Assembly: GCA_028293765.1 (NCBI GenBank) | Contig: JAQGOG010000028.1 | Coordinates: forward strand, 1 to 58,786 | Length of the DNA stretch: 58,786 nt | Direction: 5' to 3' | DNA from: Gammaproteobacteria bacterium | GTDB lineage: Bacteria > Pseudomonadota > Gammaproteobacteria > Steroidobacterales > Steroidobacteraceae | Shown: piece by piece, positions 44,053-52,426 of the stretch | Position numbering within the stretch: the stretch's first letter is position 1 | How the letters are laid out: each line of letters opens with the position of its first letter | Position numbers and translations under genes: made by a program | The notes under the pieces: generated by a model | The model's database searches: none | Told to the model about the DNA's origin: nothing | The model's input: the letters and a program-made list of their open reading frames with translations, nothing else

Positions 44053-44835
44053 CTATTTATACGTGGCGCTCGTACGGGCCAGCTGGTCGCGGTGTGGTGT
44101 GAAGTCCACCATGGAGTTGATTGCCGGGCCCGCAAGGGGGTGCGCTTTCAACGTCTCGCTCAGCGCGGCGGCGACCTTGTCCACGCCCTCCGCGTTCGGG
44201 GTGATGTAAAAAATCCAGAACATGCCGGGTGCTTCGGTGTGAATCGCCTCGACATCGATTTCATATTCGTGAACCGTGCCGTCGGTAAGCAGCTTTTCCA
44301 GCAGCGGCACGATGAAGCTCTTGCTGAGCGTCTCCACCGCATCGTCCGGGGCGTCCGACTTTAGTTTGTATGACGCTCCGTGCGTGTATGCGCCCTTCCA
44401 CGATCCGGAATGCCAGTTATAGAATCGACTGACATACAGGCTGTCCGAATGCTTCGTGGCACTGCCTAGTACGGAAGTCGTGGGGGTGCCGGCTTTGTAA
44501 AGCTCGTCCAGCACATTGAGCACCCCGGCCATCGACATGGCTGACCAGAAACTGTCGTGAGTTTCCCCCTCCGGCTGATGAATCAAATTCACGTCGTCGC
44601 CGTATGCAACAAGGGTCCCGCTGGCGATGGCCTTATCGAAGATCTTCCCGTCGGCCGCCGTCTGCTTGTCCATCTCGGCCCAACGCGCGCGCGGAATGTT
44701 CCAATTCGACACGTAGGTATACATCGGCGGTTTCTCTTTGACCTCGGCCATCTGCGCGCCTGCCGGCGCCGCCCAGATCACGGTCATTGCAAGCGCGGCC
44801 AGCGCCGCGAAGGCTCCGCATTCTTTGTCGTTCAT
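44053..44835 (-). CDS. Secreted protein with two tandem copies of a domain
   Basis: A 260-residue exported protein of unknown function. The signal peptide ends at PAGAQ. The mature part appears to hold two related units of about 110 residues. The first has WNIPRARWAEMDKQ, IASGTLVAYGDDVNLIH and THDSFWSAMSMAGVLNVL. The second has FIVPLLEKLLTDGTVHEYEIDVEAIH and GMFWIFYITPNAEGVDKV. The shared order (helix, S/DGT, strand ending D-V-x-x-IH, then FW strand) suggests a duplicated ferredoxin-like fold such as in NIPSNAP/dimeric alpha-beta barrel proteins. AGGGGA precedes ATG 44835, supporting this start over 44922. Confidence 0.75.
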   Translation of the reverse strand: MNDKECGAFAALAALAMTVIWAAPAGAQMAEVKEKPPMYTYVSNWNIPRARWAEMDKQTAADGKIFDKAIASGTLVAYGDDVNLIHQPEGETHDSFWSAMSMAGVLNVLDELYKAGTPTTSVLGSATKHSDSLYVSRFYNWHSGSWKGAYTHGASYKLKSDAPDDAVETLSKSFIVPLLEKLLTDGTVHEYEIDVEAIHTEAPGMFWIFYITPNAEGVDKVAAALSETLKAHPLAGPAINSMVDFTPHRDQLARTSATYK

Positions 44836-45400
44836 CGTGTTTCCCCTGTACTTTGTAGTCTGTCTCAGTGTACTTGGCCGTGTCAGTATACCTCGGCGAT
44901 GCTCGTCGGACGGGGGGCGCATCTAAAGTCAATTGCTGCAACGCCGAAAAGTGGCTTAGCTCGTTCGTGAAAGGCTGAAGTGGTTCGAACCGCGCCCCGT
45001 GCATATGGGACGCAGACGGGTTTGTTTTCAAACAATAGCGGCCAGCCACGAAACACATAACAAATGCCCGCCCGGACTTTCCTTCGTTGCGCGCTGGCTG
45101 GCGCGCCGTTGTCTGAGGACGCGGCCTTCCGCCGTTGCCTCATGCAGGTTACGGCGTCTGGCTTTGCTCTATTGCGTGTCTCGTGGTCGTCGCCGCGGCG
45201 CGAAATGTGCCGCCTCAGAAGGGCGGGTGACGGGCCTTTTTCGGGGAATTGAGAGGTCTGCAGCACCGTTACAGTGCGGGCGGTCGTCGAGGCTCCGTTC
45301 CAGCCTCGACTCTCGGGTTCGGCTGTCGGGAGCCGTACGGCTTGGGTCATAATCGGGCGCTTACGGTATTCGCCGCTGTGGCACACCGATCGGGGCAAGC
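44836..45400. other. Divergent intergenic region with a long hairpin
   Basis: These 565 bases lie between two divergent genes and show no convincing gene. The open frames (such as 44883-45494 minus) lack start signals. A perfect hairpin GTCGAGGCT-CCGTTCC-AGCCTCGAC occupies 45286-45310, about 90 bases before the halogenase-like gene. CATAAT near 45346-45352 could be its -10 box. The hairpin would then lie upstream of the start site, where it could act as an operator. Direct AC-rich repeats around 44875-44890 are minor. Confidence 0.4.
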
Positions 45401-46741
45401 ATGATGGATGAAATGGGAGTGTCGGCCGAGCCGTGCGACGTGGTCGTGATCGGTGGGGGCCCTGCGGGCAGTACGGCCGCCGCATTGCTGGCACGCCGCG
45501 GCTACAAGGTCATTGCGCTCGAGAAGGCGCAGCACCCACGCTTTCATATTGGCGAATCGCTGCTGCCAATGAACCTTCCGTTGTTCGAGCGGCTCGGCGT
45601 TCTGGACAAAGTGCGCGCGATGGGCGTGTTCAAGCCCGGTGCGGATTTCGAAGCGGATAACGAGCGGGGGTACAACACCTACGCGTTCGCCCGTGCGATC
45701 GGCAAAAGTCCGCCGCACGCGTACCAGGTGTGGCGTCAGGATTTCGACAAAATGCTCTACGAGCATGCGCGCGAATGCGGTGCGGACGCGCGCGAGGGCC
45801 ATGAGGTCGTCAGTGTTGAACAGACCGGTCCGCGTGAAACGCGACTCGAGGTTCGCACCGATGACAGCCGCAGCTACCGCATTCAGGCGCGCTACCTGGT
45901 CGATGCAAGCGGCCGCGACGCATTCCTGGCCGCGAAAAAAAGACTGCGACGCAAAAACGACCAGCACCAAAGCGCGGCGATCTTCGGCCACTACCGCTGT
46001 GCCGAAAGGCGCCCGGGTGAGGATGAGGGCAACATCAGCATCTACAGCTTCGAGCACGGCTGGATGTGGATGATTCCGCTGCCCGATGGCGTGATGAGCG
46101 TCGGTGCAGTATGCCGGCCGGACTATCTCAAGCAACGCAAAGGCCGCACGCTGGAGTTTCTGGCCGACACGTTGAAGCGAAACCCGGCACTCTGGCGACG
46201 GCTCGAGCACGCCGAACTGATCGGCGACGAGGTGCGTGTCACCGGCAACTATTCCTACGATTCGACGCGGATGGGCGGGCCGGGCTGGGTGCTGGTCGGC
46301 GATGCATTCGCGTTTCTGGATCCGGTGTTCTCTTCCGGCGTGTACCTCGCGATGAGCGGCGCGGAGCAGGCGGCCGCCGTGGTGGACGTTTCTTTGCGCG
46401 AACCGGCCCGCGAGAAGGGGCTGCTGCGCAAGTTGGAAAAGCGCCAACGGGCCGGCATGGCCCGCTTCTCGTTCTTCATCTACCGCTTCAATGGTCCGGT
46501 AATGCAGCAGATGTTCCGTGCCCCTCGCAATACGTGGCAGCTGGAACAGGGCGTAATCTCGATGCTCGCCGGCGACCTGTTCGACACGCCGCAGGTGCTG
46601 TGGCGCCTGAAACTGTTCCAGTTAGTCTATGCGATCGTCGGCTTGCGCAACTGGCGCCGCTGGCGTGCCGAGCACAAATACCGGCTGGCGCAGGCGCGCG
46701 CGCAGTTCACGGGCGGCAACACGCCCTTGGATAAGATTTGA
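45401..46741 (+). CDS. Flavin-dependent halogenase-like oxidoreductase
   Basis: A 446-residue FAD enzyme. The N-terminal Rossmann motif is VVIGGGPAGSTAAALLARRG, followed by EKAQHPRFHIGESLLP. Halogenase marks are present: the W-x-W-x-I-P motif as WMWMIP (residues 221-226), and a lysine at 78 (GVFKPGADF) where halogenases place the catalytic Lys that forms chloramine. GWVLVGDAFAFLDPVFSSGVYLAMSGA is the second FAD block. It resembles the PltA-like (pyrrole/phenol) rather than tryptophan branch. Geranylgeranyl-reductase-like oxidases share the fold, so activity is not certain. No pathway genes are adjacent, and it is convergent with the pilus genes. Confidence 0.75.
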   Translation: MMDEMGVSAEPCDVVVIGGGPAGSTAAALLARRGYKVIALEKAQHPRFHIGESLLPMNLPLFERLGVLDKVRAMGVFKPGADFEADNERGYNTYAFARAIGKSPPHAYQVWRQDFDKMLYEHARECGADAREGHEVVSVEQTGPRETRLEVRTDDSRSYRIQARYLVDASGRDAFLAAKKRLRRKNDQHQSAAIFGHYRCAERRPGEDEGNISIYSFEHGWMWMIPLPDGVMSVGAVCRPDYLKQRKGRTLEFLADTLKRNPALWRRLEHAELIGDEVRVTGNYSYDSTRMGGPGWVLVGDAFAFLDPVFSSGVYLAMSGAEQAAAVVDVSLREPAREKGLLRKLEKRQRAGMARFSFFIYRFNGPVMQQMFRAPRNTWQLEQGVISMLAGDLFDTPQVLWRLKLFQLVYAIVGLRNWRRWRAEHKYRLAQARAQFTGGNTPLDKI

Positions 46742-46862
46742 GTCAGGCAGCAGCTCGCGGTGCAATGCCTGGGCGCGGTATCTGAATGGCTGGACATCAT
46801 GTTGGAGGCCCGTCCCGCTGACGAGTATGTGCCGGGGCCTTCGAAATAGGCCATATCTCGCT

Positions 46863-47303
46863 TTAGAACGTTACCGTAACGGTAACGATGTCGGAGTAGG
46901 TGCCTATGACGGCGTTTTGCCGTGCTGGGATGCGACCGTACACGGGGCTGCTGCCGGTCGTGCCTGACCCGCTCACCGTTGCGGTTCCTGAAGAGCCGTC
47001 GCCCCAGATGGTCAGGTGTGTCGGATCGATGTAGAGGTTGTAAGCGAGGACGTTAGTGCTGCTCGTCATGTTCCGCGAAGCGTAAGTGCCGAAGCCGCTG
47101 CTCAGCGAGAGCGAGTACGTCGTGGAGGATTGGCAGCTTACGTTGATGGAGCCCGTGATCTCGCTGTCGAGCGTGCTGAAGACATCGTAGTTGCCAAAGT
47201 TGAGGCCGCTGGTGCTCACGCTGCAGCCCGCAGAATAGGCTGCGGGCGCCACGAGGGCGAGCGTGCACGCGAGTGAACACGATATGAAGCGAGTTCCTTT
47301 CAT
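46863..47303 (-). CDS. Spore coat U (SCPU) domain pilus subunit, distal
   Basis: A 146-residue secreted protein with a signal peptide ending AAYS and an SCPU domain: GCSVSTSGLNFGNYDVF with a disulfide cysteine, INVSCQS, a middle strand set (YNLYIDPTHLTIWGDG), and the end YGRIPARQNAVIGTYSDIVTVTVTF, the conserved donor-strand-like C-terminus. Such subunits assemble by chaperone-usher into archaic pili like Csu of Acinetobacter. Its ATG 47303 overlaps the usher stop by four bases (ATGA), confirming the start. Being last in the operon, it may be the tip subunit. Confidence 0.85.
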   Translation of the reverse strand: MKGTRFISCSLACTLALVAPAAYSAGCSVSTSGLNFGNYDVFSTLDSEITGSINVSCQSSTTYSLSLSSGFGTYASRNMTSSTNVLAYNLYIDPTHLTIWGDGSSGTATVSGSGTTGSSPVYGRIPARQNAVIGTYSDIVTVTVTF

Positions 47304-49612
47304 GGCGCGACACTCTTGCAGACGTAGGGTCCGAGGCGTGGGAGTGGGTCGCTGGTTTGCGAGTAGGGCACGGTGAACTCGCAAGTCTTGCCTGCCCAGT
47401 TTGCGCGCAGACGATTGGTGGCCGCGAGGCCGGTAACGTAAACCTCTCCATGCAGGCCGGAAGGAAACTCCTCCTCCTGCCCGGTGACCTGCACGAGAAC
47501 ACCCGTCGGCAGCGGTTCGCCACTTTCCAGCCGGACCGAGAGCAGCGCGCCACGGGGGCGTTGCACGGGGAATTGGAGGAGGACCCCGCTGCGGAAATTG
47601 GGAACTGCCTGCACCTGCATGGCGTCTATGGTGATATCGAGCGGCAGGTCCGCCTGCTCGACACGGATGGTGTTGTTCTGGTAGGCACGCAACCCCGGCA
47701 CCAGCAAATACCCTTTCGCATCTGTCTGTCCTACGAGCTGGTTCTCGCGATACATGCGAACATCGCGTTCCTCGCCGACTTCGGCCACCGCGAAGCTGTC
47801 GTCAATACGCCGACTCGGAAACACATGATCTGCAAGTATCGCCAATCCGCCAGTTGCGGACGCCTGGGCAAGGGTGGCACCGGACTGGTGCCGGGCTTCG
47901 ATCTGATAGGCACCGACATCGCCTTGCATGTCCAGCGTCGCGTCCACTGCGCGCGTTGGGCCGGCGTCTGCGACGACTCGGTAGCCGAGGCCGCGCCCGG
48001 CTGGGAGGCTCTGCTGCAAATCCAACTCTGCACCGGTCCCGCCAGCGTCCGATGTCGCCGTGGCACTCAGTATGGTGCGCGCATTGAGCGAGTGCGTAAG
48101 GCTGAGTGCCAATATTGTGTCGCGCGTGCCGTCGACGGTTCGAGCTACCGAAAGCGTAAGGTAGCCAAGACCGCCGATATCGATACTGTCTCGCGCACTC
48201 AGGATCTCGAGCGCGCGTCGGTCGCGATACTCCTGCCGCGTTCGGCTGACGCTGAGCGATCCGAGACGACCGAGCCCTGCCGTCATAAACATTTGACTCT
48301 TCAGGCGCGGAATGGCTGCGCCCGGCAGAATCCCGAGCCGAGTGAATGCGGGGCTCGCATATTCCGCGTTGGCGCCAAGGCTCAGCCACCGTGCAGCCCG
48401 CTCAAACCCGAGGTTCAGGAGTTGCCCGTTGCCTTGCTTGGCATGGCTGCCTGCTGCCGATGCGCTCAAGATTCCGAAACTCGATAAGAGCAGTGCGCCG
48501 GAGAAACCAAGCGTCTGCTGGTCTCGCAACAGTTCGCCGTGAACTTCGCCGGTGAGGTGATTTGTCAGCCCCACGCGGTCTGTGACGACCATGAGCGGCC
48601 GTCCGTAGTCGTTGCTGGTGATGCCGTAGTTCTCGCGTGCGACACCTGCTTCGAACGAATAGTCGTGCAGACCTGGACGCAACAGGGCCGGGCTTGCGTA
48701 GTAGGATTCCGTAATCACCCGCTCGCGACCTAGCAGGTCATGTACGACGAGGCGTATCTCACCCTCGCCCGTGACGATGGGTACATCATTGACGCGGAAC
48801 GGACCGCCCTGCACGTCGTTCCGCAGCCGCAACGAATCGTTGACATAGACCTCGAGTGTCGATGGAACCGCCGCCTCGCCCGCGACACTCGGCAGAGGCA
48901 TCGTGATCAATCCGGGGCGGGTCGCGAAGTTTGAGGACCACTGAATGCCGCCGAAGCGTACGGCGCTCCCCCACGATGCGCTCGCACCGGTGATGGAATC
49001 ACCCAATCTGAAACTGACCGCGGCCTGCGGGCGATCGGTCGTCCAGGTGCTATCCAGCCTTATGCTCTGCGTTTGCTGAGCTTCGTGCCGTTCCAGGTAG
49101 CGCACCACTCCGGCGCCTAGGGGGCCAAACAGACTCGCCTCGATCAGCCCGCTCAAGGAGGTGCGACCACTTACATTCGCCGCAACGAAATCGTAATTCA
49201 AAAAACCGCCCCACGGTGAGGGCGGAATGGGCGCGTAGCTCGCCGCCGTTCCATCCAGCGTCACCTGGTCGAAGAGCCGCGACGGAGCGTCGATCGCGAC
49301 ACTCTGTCGTTCTTCGTCGATTGTATAGGACAGCCCTGTCAGTGCATCGAGCGGGATGTAGGCCTCCCCCTCATATGACACGGCCATCTCCGGCGGTGCC
49401 TGCAGGCGCCAGAGCCGTAACTGCCTGGAGCCCGCCAGCACATGACCGTCCTGCCGGCGCAGGAACAGCGCTACCACCTCGGATTTCTGGCCGTTGAGGG
49501 TGACCGCAAGCCACATCGCCTCGACGGGCGCATCGGGCGCGCCCAGGGCGGCGAGCGAGCGTGCACTTATCATCGCGCAAACGATGGCGATAGCCGCTCC
49601 CCGAGTCCACAT
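47300..49612 (-). CDS. Outer membrane usher protein
   Basis: A 770-residue FimD/PapC-type usher that forms the outer membrane pore for pilus subunit export. The order is a signal peptide, N-terminal domain (LNGQKSEVVALFLRRQDGHVLAG), the 24-strand barrel (LEVYVNDSLRLRNDVQGGPFRVNDVP, the plug region with GEIRLVVHDLLGRE), then C-terminal domains (FPVQRPRGALLSVRLESGEPLPTGV and EVYVTGLAATNRLRANWAGK). It belongs to the archaic/sigma CsuD-like group. The barrel is complete and the gene is coupled to the distal SCPU subunit. It lies 42 bases downstream of the chaperone. Confidence 0.92.
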   Translation of the reverse strand: MWTRGAAIAIVCAMISARSLAALGAPDAPVEAMWLAVTLNGQKSEVVALFLRRQDGHVLAGSRQLRLWRLQAPPEMAVSYEGEAYIPLDALTGLSYTIDEERQSVAIDAPSRLFDQVTLDGTAASYAPIPPSPWGGFLNYDFVAANVSGRTSLSGLIEASLFGPLGAGVVRYLERHEAQQTQSIRLDSTWTTDRPQAAVSFRLGDSITGASASWGSAVRFGGIQWSSNFATRPGLITMPLPSVAGEAAVPSTLEVYVNDSLRLRNDVQGGPFRVNDVPIVTGEGEIRLVVHDLLGRERVITESYYASPALLRPGLHDYSFEAGVARENYGITSNDYGRPLMVVTDRVGLTNHLTGEVHGELLRDQQTLGFSGALLLSSFGILSASAAGSHAKQGNGQLLNLGFERAARWLSLGANAEYASPAFTRLGILPGAAIPRLKSQMFMTAGLGRLGSLSVSRTRQEYRDRRALEILSARDSIDIGGLGYLTLSVARTVDGTRDTILALSLTHSLNARTILSATATSDAGGTGAELDLQQSLPAGRGLGYRVVADAGPTRAVDATLDMQGDVGAYQIEARHQSGATLAQASATGGLAILADHVFPSRRIDDSFAVAEVGEERDVRMYRENQLVGQTDAKGYLLVPGLRAYQNNTIRVEQADLPLDITIDAMQVQAVPNFRSGVLLQFPVQRPRGALLSVRLESGEPLPTGVLVQVTGQEEEFPSGLHGEVYVTGLAATNRLRANWAGKTCEFTVPYSQTSDPLPRLGPYVCKSVAP

Positions 49613-49654
49613 GGTTGCCGCTCTCCCACTCGGCCGCTCGGGTCTGGCGCGCGC

Positions 49655-50428
49655 CTAGCGCGAGGCCGTGGCCGTCGTCGGGCTCGACTCCCGCAGGTCG
49701 TCCTCGAGTTTTACCTCGGACCGCAACTTGCCCGCATCGGACTGCGAAGAAATGCTCAGCAGCGTGCCGGCTGGGGGTATGGATTTGCCGTCCACCAGCC
49801 ACCCGCGGTGGTTGTCGGGCAGCACGTACTCGGCCATATTTCGGGTGGCCACCAACTCACCGCCGCGTGCGAACGCGATGTCGAGCTGTCCGAGTTGAAC
49901 ATGCGAGCCACCCGTGTTGCTGGCCTCAACGCGAATCTTGCCGTCACGCGTGCGTATGGCGCGCCAGTGGACATCGGGGGCGGGAATACGCGGCGGAACG
50001 ACGAAAATCGGCATGCTGACCAGCAGGGCGACCCGCAGTCCCTGTGCGATGGGCTCGGGGGGCGGCACCTCCCGCAAAAAAAGCCGGTACGTCAGCTCAT
50101 GTTGCGCATCGGGGGGGCGGCGCAGGCCCACCCGAATGACCCGGGATGCGCCCGGCTGGATGGTGAGGATCGGCGGAGTCGCCAGCACCTCCGTCGTCGC
50201 TGCCAGTACGTCGGCGCCGTCGCGTTGCGTCCAACTGGACGTTTCCAGCTGTACGACTGTCGGTTCGGATCCCACGTTCCGCACCGTCACGGCGGCAACC
50301 GCCTGTGCGGCCGACAGCGTGACTCGCACCGGATTGACTGCGAAAGAGCCTGCATGCGCTGCCGAAGCGTACGCGATCATGGCGGCCAGGCCCCAAGGGG
50401 CCTGGCCGATCTTGCGCCTGTTGTTCAT
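49655..50428 (-). CDS. Periplasmic pilus chaperone
   Basis: A 257-residue PapD-like chaperone with signal peptide (AAHA) and two Ig-like domains. The first domain has FAVNPVRVTLSAAQAVAAVTVRNVGSEPTVVQ, and the F1-G1 region TIQPGASRVIRVGLRR carries the conserved arginine. The segment LTYRLFLREVPP is the usual family block, and the second domain starts near MPIFVVPP. It donates a strand to subunits in the periplasm and delivers them to the usher. ATG 50428 (MNNRRKIGQ) is likely; ATG 50434 is also possible. It lies 15 bases after the proximal subunit gene. Confidence 0.9.
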   Translation of the reverse strand: MNNRRKIGQAPWGLAAMIAYASAAHAGSFAVNPVRVTLSAAQAVAAVTVRNVGSEPTVVQLETSSWTQRDGADVLAATTEVLATPPILTIQPGASRVIRVGLRRPPDAQHELTYRLFLREVPPPEPIAQGLRVALLVSMPIFVVPPRIPAPDVHWRAIRTRDGKIRVEASNTGGSHVQLGQLDIAFARGGELVATRNMAEYVLPDNHRGWLVDGKSIPPAGTLLSISSQSDAGKLRSEVKLEDDLRESSPTTATASR

Positions 50429-50443
50429 GAGCAAGTAGGGCAG

Positions 50444-50980
50444 TTAGAAGGTGATAGTAGCGACTACCGTGTCGCTGTAGTTGCCTGAGGGGACGTTCTG
50501 GCCAGGATCGACCGCGCCGTACACCGTCAGATTGGTGAGGGCGCCGCTGCCAGTGTGCGCGAGGCCCGTGCCTGCCGTGTCACCCCACACCGTCGTACTC
50601 GTGTTTTCCGAGTAGAGCTTGTAGGTAAGGTAGTTCGTGCCGGTGTCCTTGAGCCTGCGCGCAGGGACCGCCGCCGATGATCCCGCACCGGGGTTGCCTC
50701 CCTGCCCAAGTGTCACAGTCGTGCTCGCTCCAGTGGTGCAAGTGACACTCACCGTTCCAGTGCCGGCGAGCGCTACCGAGGCGTTAGCCACGATCGGGTC
50801 ATAGGCCCCGAAGGCAACAGGCGCGGTGGAGATCGTGCAGTTCGCCGCCACGGACGCGGTGACCGAAAGGTTCGATGTCGCAGTAGTAGTGGCGTCAGCC
50901 GTGCTGGAAGCGGCACCGATCGCAAACGCCGCGGCCCCAGCCGCCATGAGCGTCCGTGCATTAAACTTATGCTTGAGCAT
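50444..50980 (-). CDS. Spore coat U (SCPU) domain pilus subunit, proximal
   Basis: A 178-residue secreted protein. After a signal peptide (ASSTADA) comes an SCPU domain with VTASVAANCTISTAPVAFGAYDP, a middle section with TVSVTCTTGASTTVTLGQGG, and the C-terminal LTVYGAVDPGQNVPSGNYSDTVVATITF. As the first gene of the four, with typical major subunits placed first in such operons, it is the likely pilus shaft subunit. Start is ATG 50980, with GGGAG close upstream. It shares fold and end motif with the distal subunit but differs in sequence. Confidence 0.85.
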   Translation of the reverse strand: MLKHKFNARTLMAAGAAAFAIGAASSTADATTTATSNLSVTASVAANCTISTAPVAFGAYDPIVANASVALAGTGTVSVTCTTGASTTVTLGQGGNPGAGSSAAVPARRLKDTGTNYLTYKLYSENTSTTVWGDTAGTGLAHTGSGALTNLTVYGAVDPGQNVPSGNYSDTVVATITF

Positions 50981-51182
50981 GGGTACTCCCAAAAAAACAA
51001 AGTGAATTGACATTTATCGACGGGACGGTAGCGGTAGCCCTTGTTTTTACTGAAGAAGCACTTGCACAAAGTGTGTGCCATGCAACAAAAAAGGGCAGGC
51101 GCCGGTCGCTAACGCCGCGATTTCGCGAGGCGGTCTCGACCAATCCGGGTCGGGGTGCGGCGCCGGGGAGACCGGCAGCCGG

Positions 51183-52355
51183 TCACATCGAGGGTGGAGG
51201 GGAGTGGGATGCTGCCGAACGCCCCGTTGGCTGGGACTTTGGCCTGAGTCGATTACCGAACACACGCAGCGCTTCGAGGAAGGCGTCTATCTCGGGTTCC
51301 GTGCCGATCGTGATTCGGCACCAGTTTTCGTAGGGGGGGAAGCGGCGACCGACGAGGATGTTGTGCCTCTGCATGAACTCCGTGAACTGTGCGAGAGGCA
51401 CGCCGGTGTCGAAGAATACGAAGTTTCCCTGGGGTTCAGCGTAGGCGAGCCCCAGGCGGGTGAGTTCGGTGGTAATGCGCGTGCGGCTGGTGAGAATTCG
51501 ACGGCGGCAATCGGTGAGGTAAGCGTGGTCCGTGAGACTCGCAAGCGCCGCCCGTACCGCGAAGATGTTCGCCGTAGTCATGCGCGCAGCAGCGATGGCG
51601 GTTGCAATATCCGGCCGGGTGATCGCGTACCCACAGCGAACCCCTGCCATGCCGTGGATTTTCGAGAACGTTCTCAACACGACGACTCGCCTGGTTCCAA
51701 CGAGGTCCGCCACCGACCGGACATCGGCAGCGTCGGCGAAATCCAAGTACGCCTCGTCGACGATTGTCGTGATCCTCTCCGGCAGCGATTCCACGAATGC
51801 GCGAATCGCCCCCGCACCAATTGCCGTGCCGGTGGGGTTGTTCGGATTGCAGATGTAGATCGCGCGCGTCCGTTCGGAGACGGCTGCGCGCATGGCCGGG
51901 AGATCGTGACGCAGCTGCTTATCGACCGGTACGAACCTCAGCGCCGCGCCGGAGTAACTGGCGTACTCGGGCAGTTCCGCGTAGGTCGGTTCCGCGGCGA
52001 TGATCTCCCCACCGTCGCGTCCGTGGAGCACGCCGAGCGCGCGGAGCAACTCCCCGGACCCGGTGCCGGTAACAATGCGGTCGGGAGCACAACTTTCGTG
52101 TCTGGCGAGTGCGGCGACGAGGCGTGAAATGTCGTCATCGGGATAGCGGCAGGACTCCGCAATCGCGCTGCTCAGGACGGCTCGCGCCGCGGGAGACGGG
52201 CCGTAGGGATTCTCGTTCCAGCACAACACAATGGGCTTGGTGCGGGTCGCCTGCTCGGAGCGAACGGTGGCAGCGGCAGCGGCGGAAAATGCCCCTCCGG
52301 GGCGCGCCAGCAGTAGCGCGGATGCGGTCAATACATCACGACGGCTCAAGTCCAT
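51183..52355 (-). CDS. Tat-signal HisC-like aminotransferase (copy 2)
   Basis: A 390-residue PLP aminotransferase of the HisC group with a short twin-arginine signal: MDLSRRDVLTASALLLARPG (arginines 5-6), hydrophobic core and an Ala-rich cleavage region (FSAAAAAT). The catalytic part has LCWNENPYGPSPAAR, ICNPNNPTGTAIGAG, TTIVDEAYLDFAD, and the PLP lysine in RTFSKIHGMAGVRCGY, with a late RFPPYENWCRITIG. It follows the amino-acid permease by 71 bases on the same strand. Copy 1 (17384-18598) shares the Tat signal and lysine block but has a different neighbourhood, so the two are separate paralogues. Confidence 0.85.
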   Translation of the reverse strand: MDLSRRDVLTASALLLARPGGAFSAAAAATVRSEQATRTKPIVLCWNENPYGPSPAARAVLSSAIAESCRYPDDDISRLVAALARHESCAPDRIVTGTGSGELLRALGVLHGRDGGEIIAAEPTYAELPEYASYSGAALRFVPVDKQLRHDLPAMRAAVSERTRAIYICNPNNPTGTAIGAGAIRAFVESLPERITTIVDEAYLDFADAADVRSVADLVGTRRVVVLRTFSKIHGMAGVRCGYAITRPDIATAIAAARMTTANIFAVRAALASLTDHAYLTDCRRRILTSRTRITTELTRLGLAYAEPQGNFVFFDTGVPLAQFTEFMQRHNILVGRRFPPYENWCRITIGTEPEIDAFLEALRVFGNRLRPKSQPTGRSAASHSPPPSM

Positions 52356-52426
52356 GGTTCGACACTCCTGCGCTGAGCGCGGTTATTAGTAGTGTGGGGC
52401 GAACTCACTCGCGCCGCGGGCGGCGT

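Noticed and set aside
44883-45494. Minus-strand open frame of 203 residues between two genes
   Set aside because: Low-complexity Arg/Pro/Ser composition, no ribosome site, no domain; it also runs into the halogenase-like gene.
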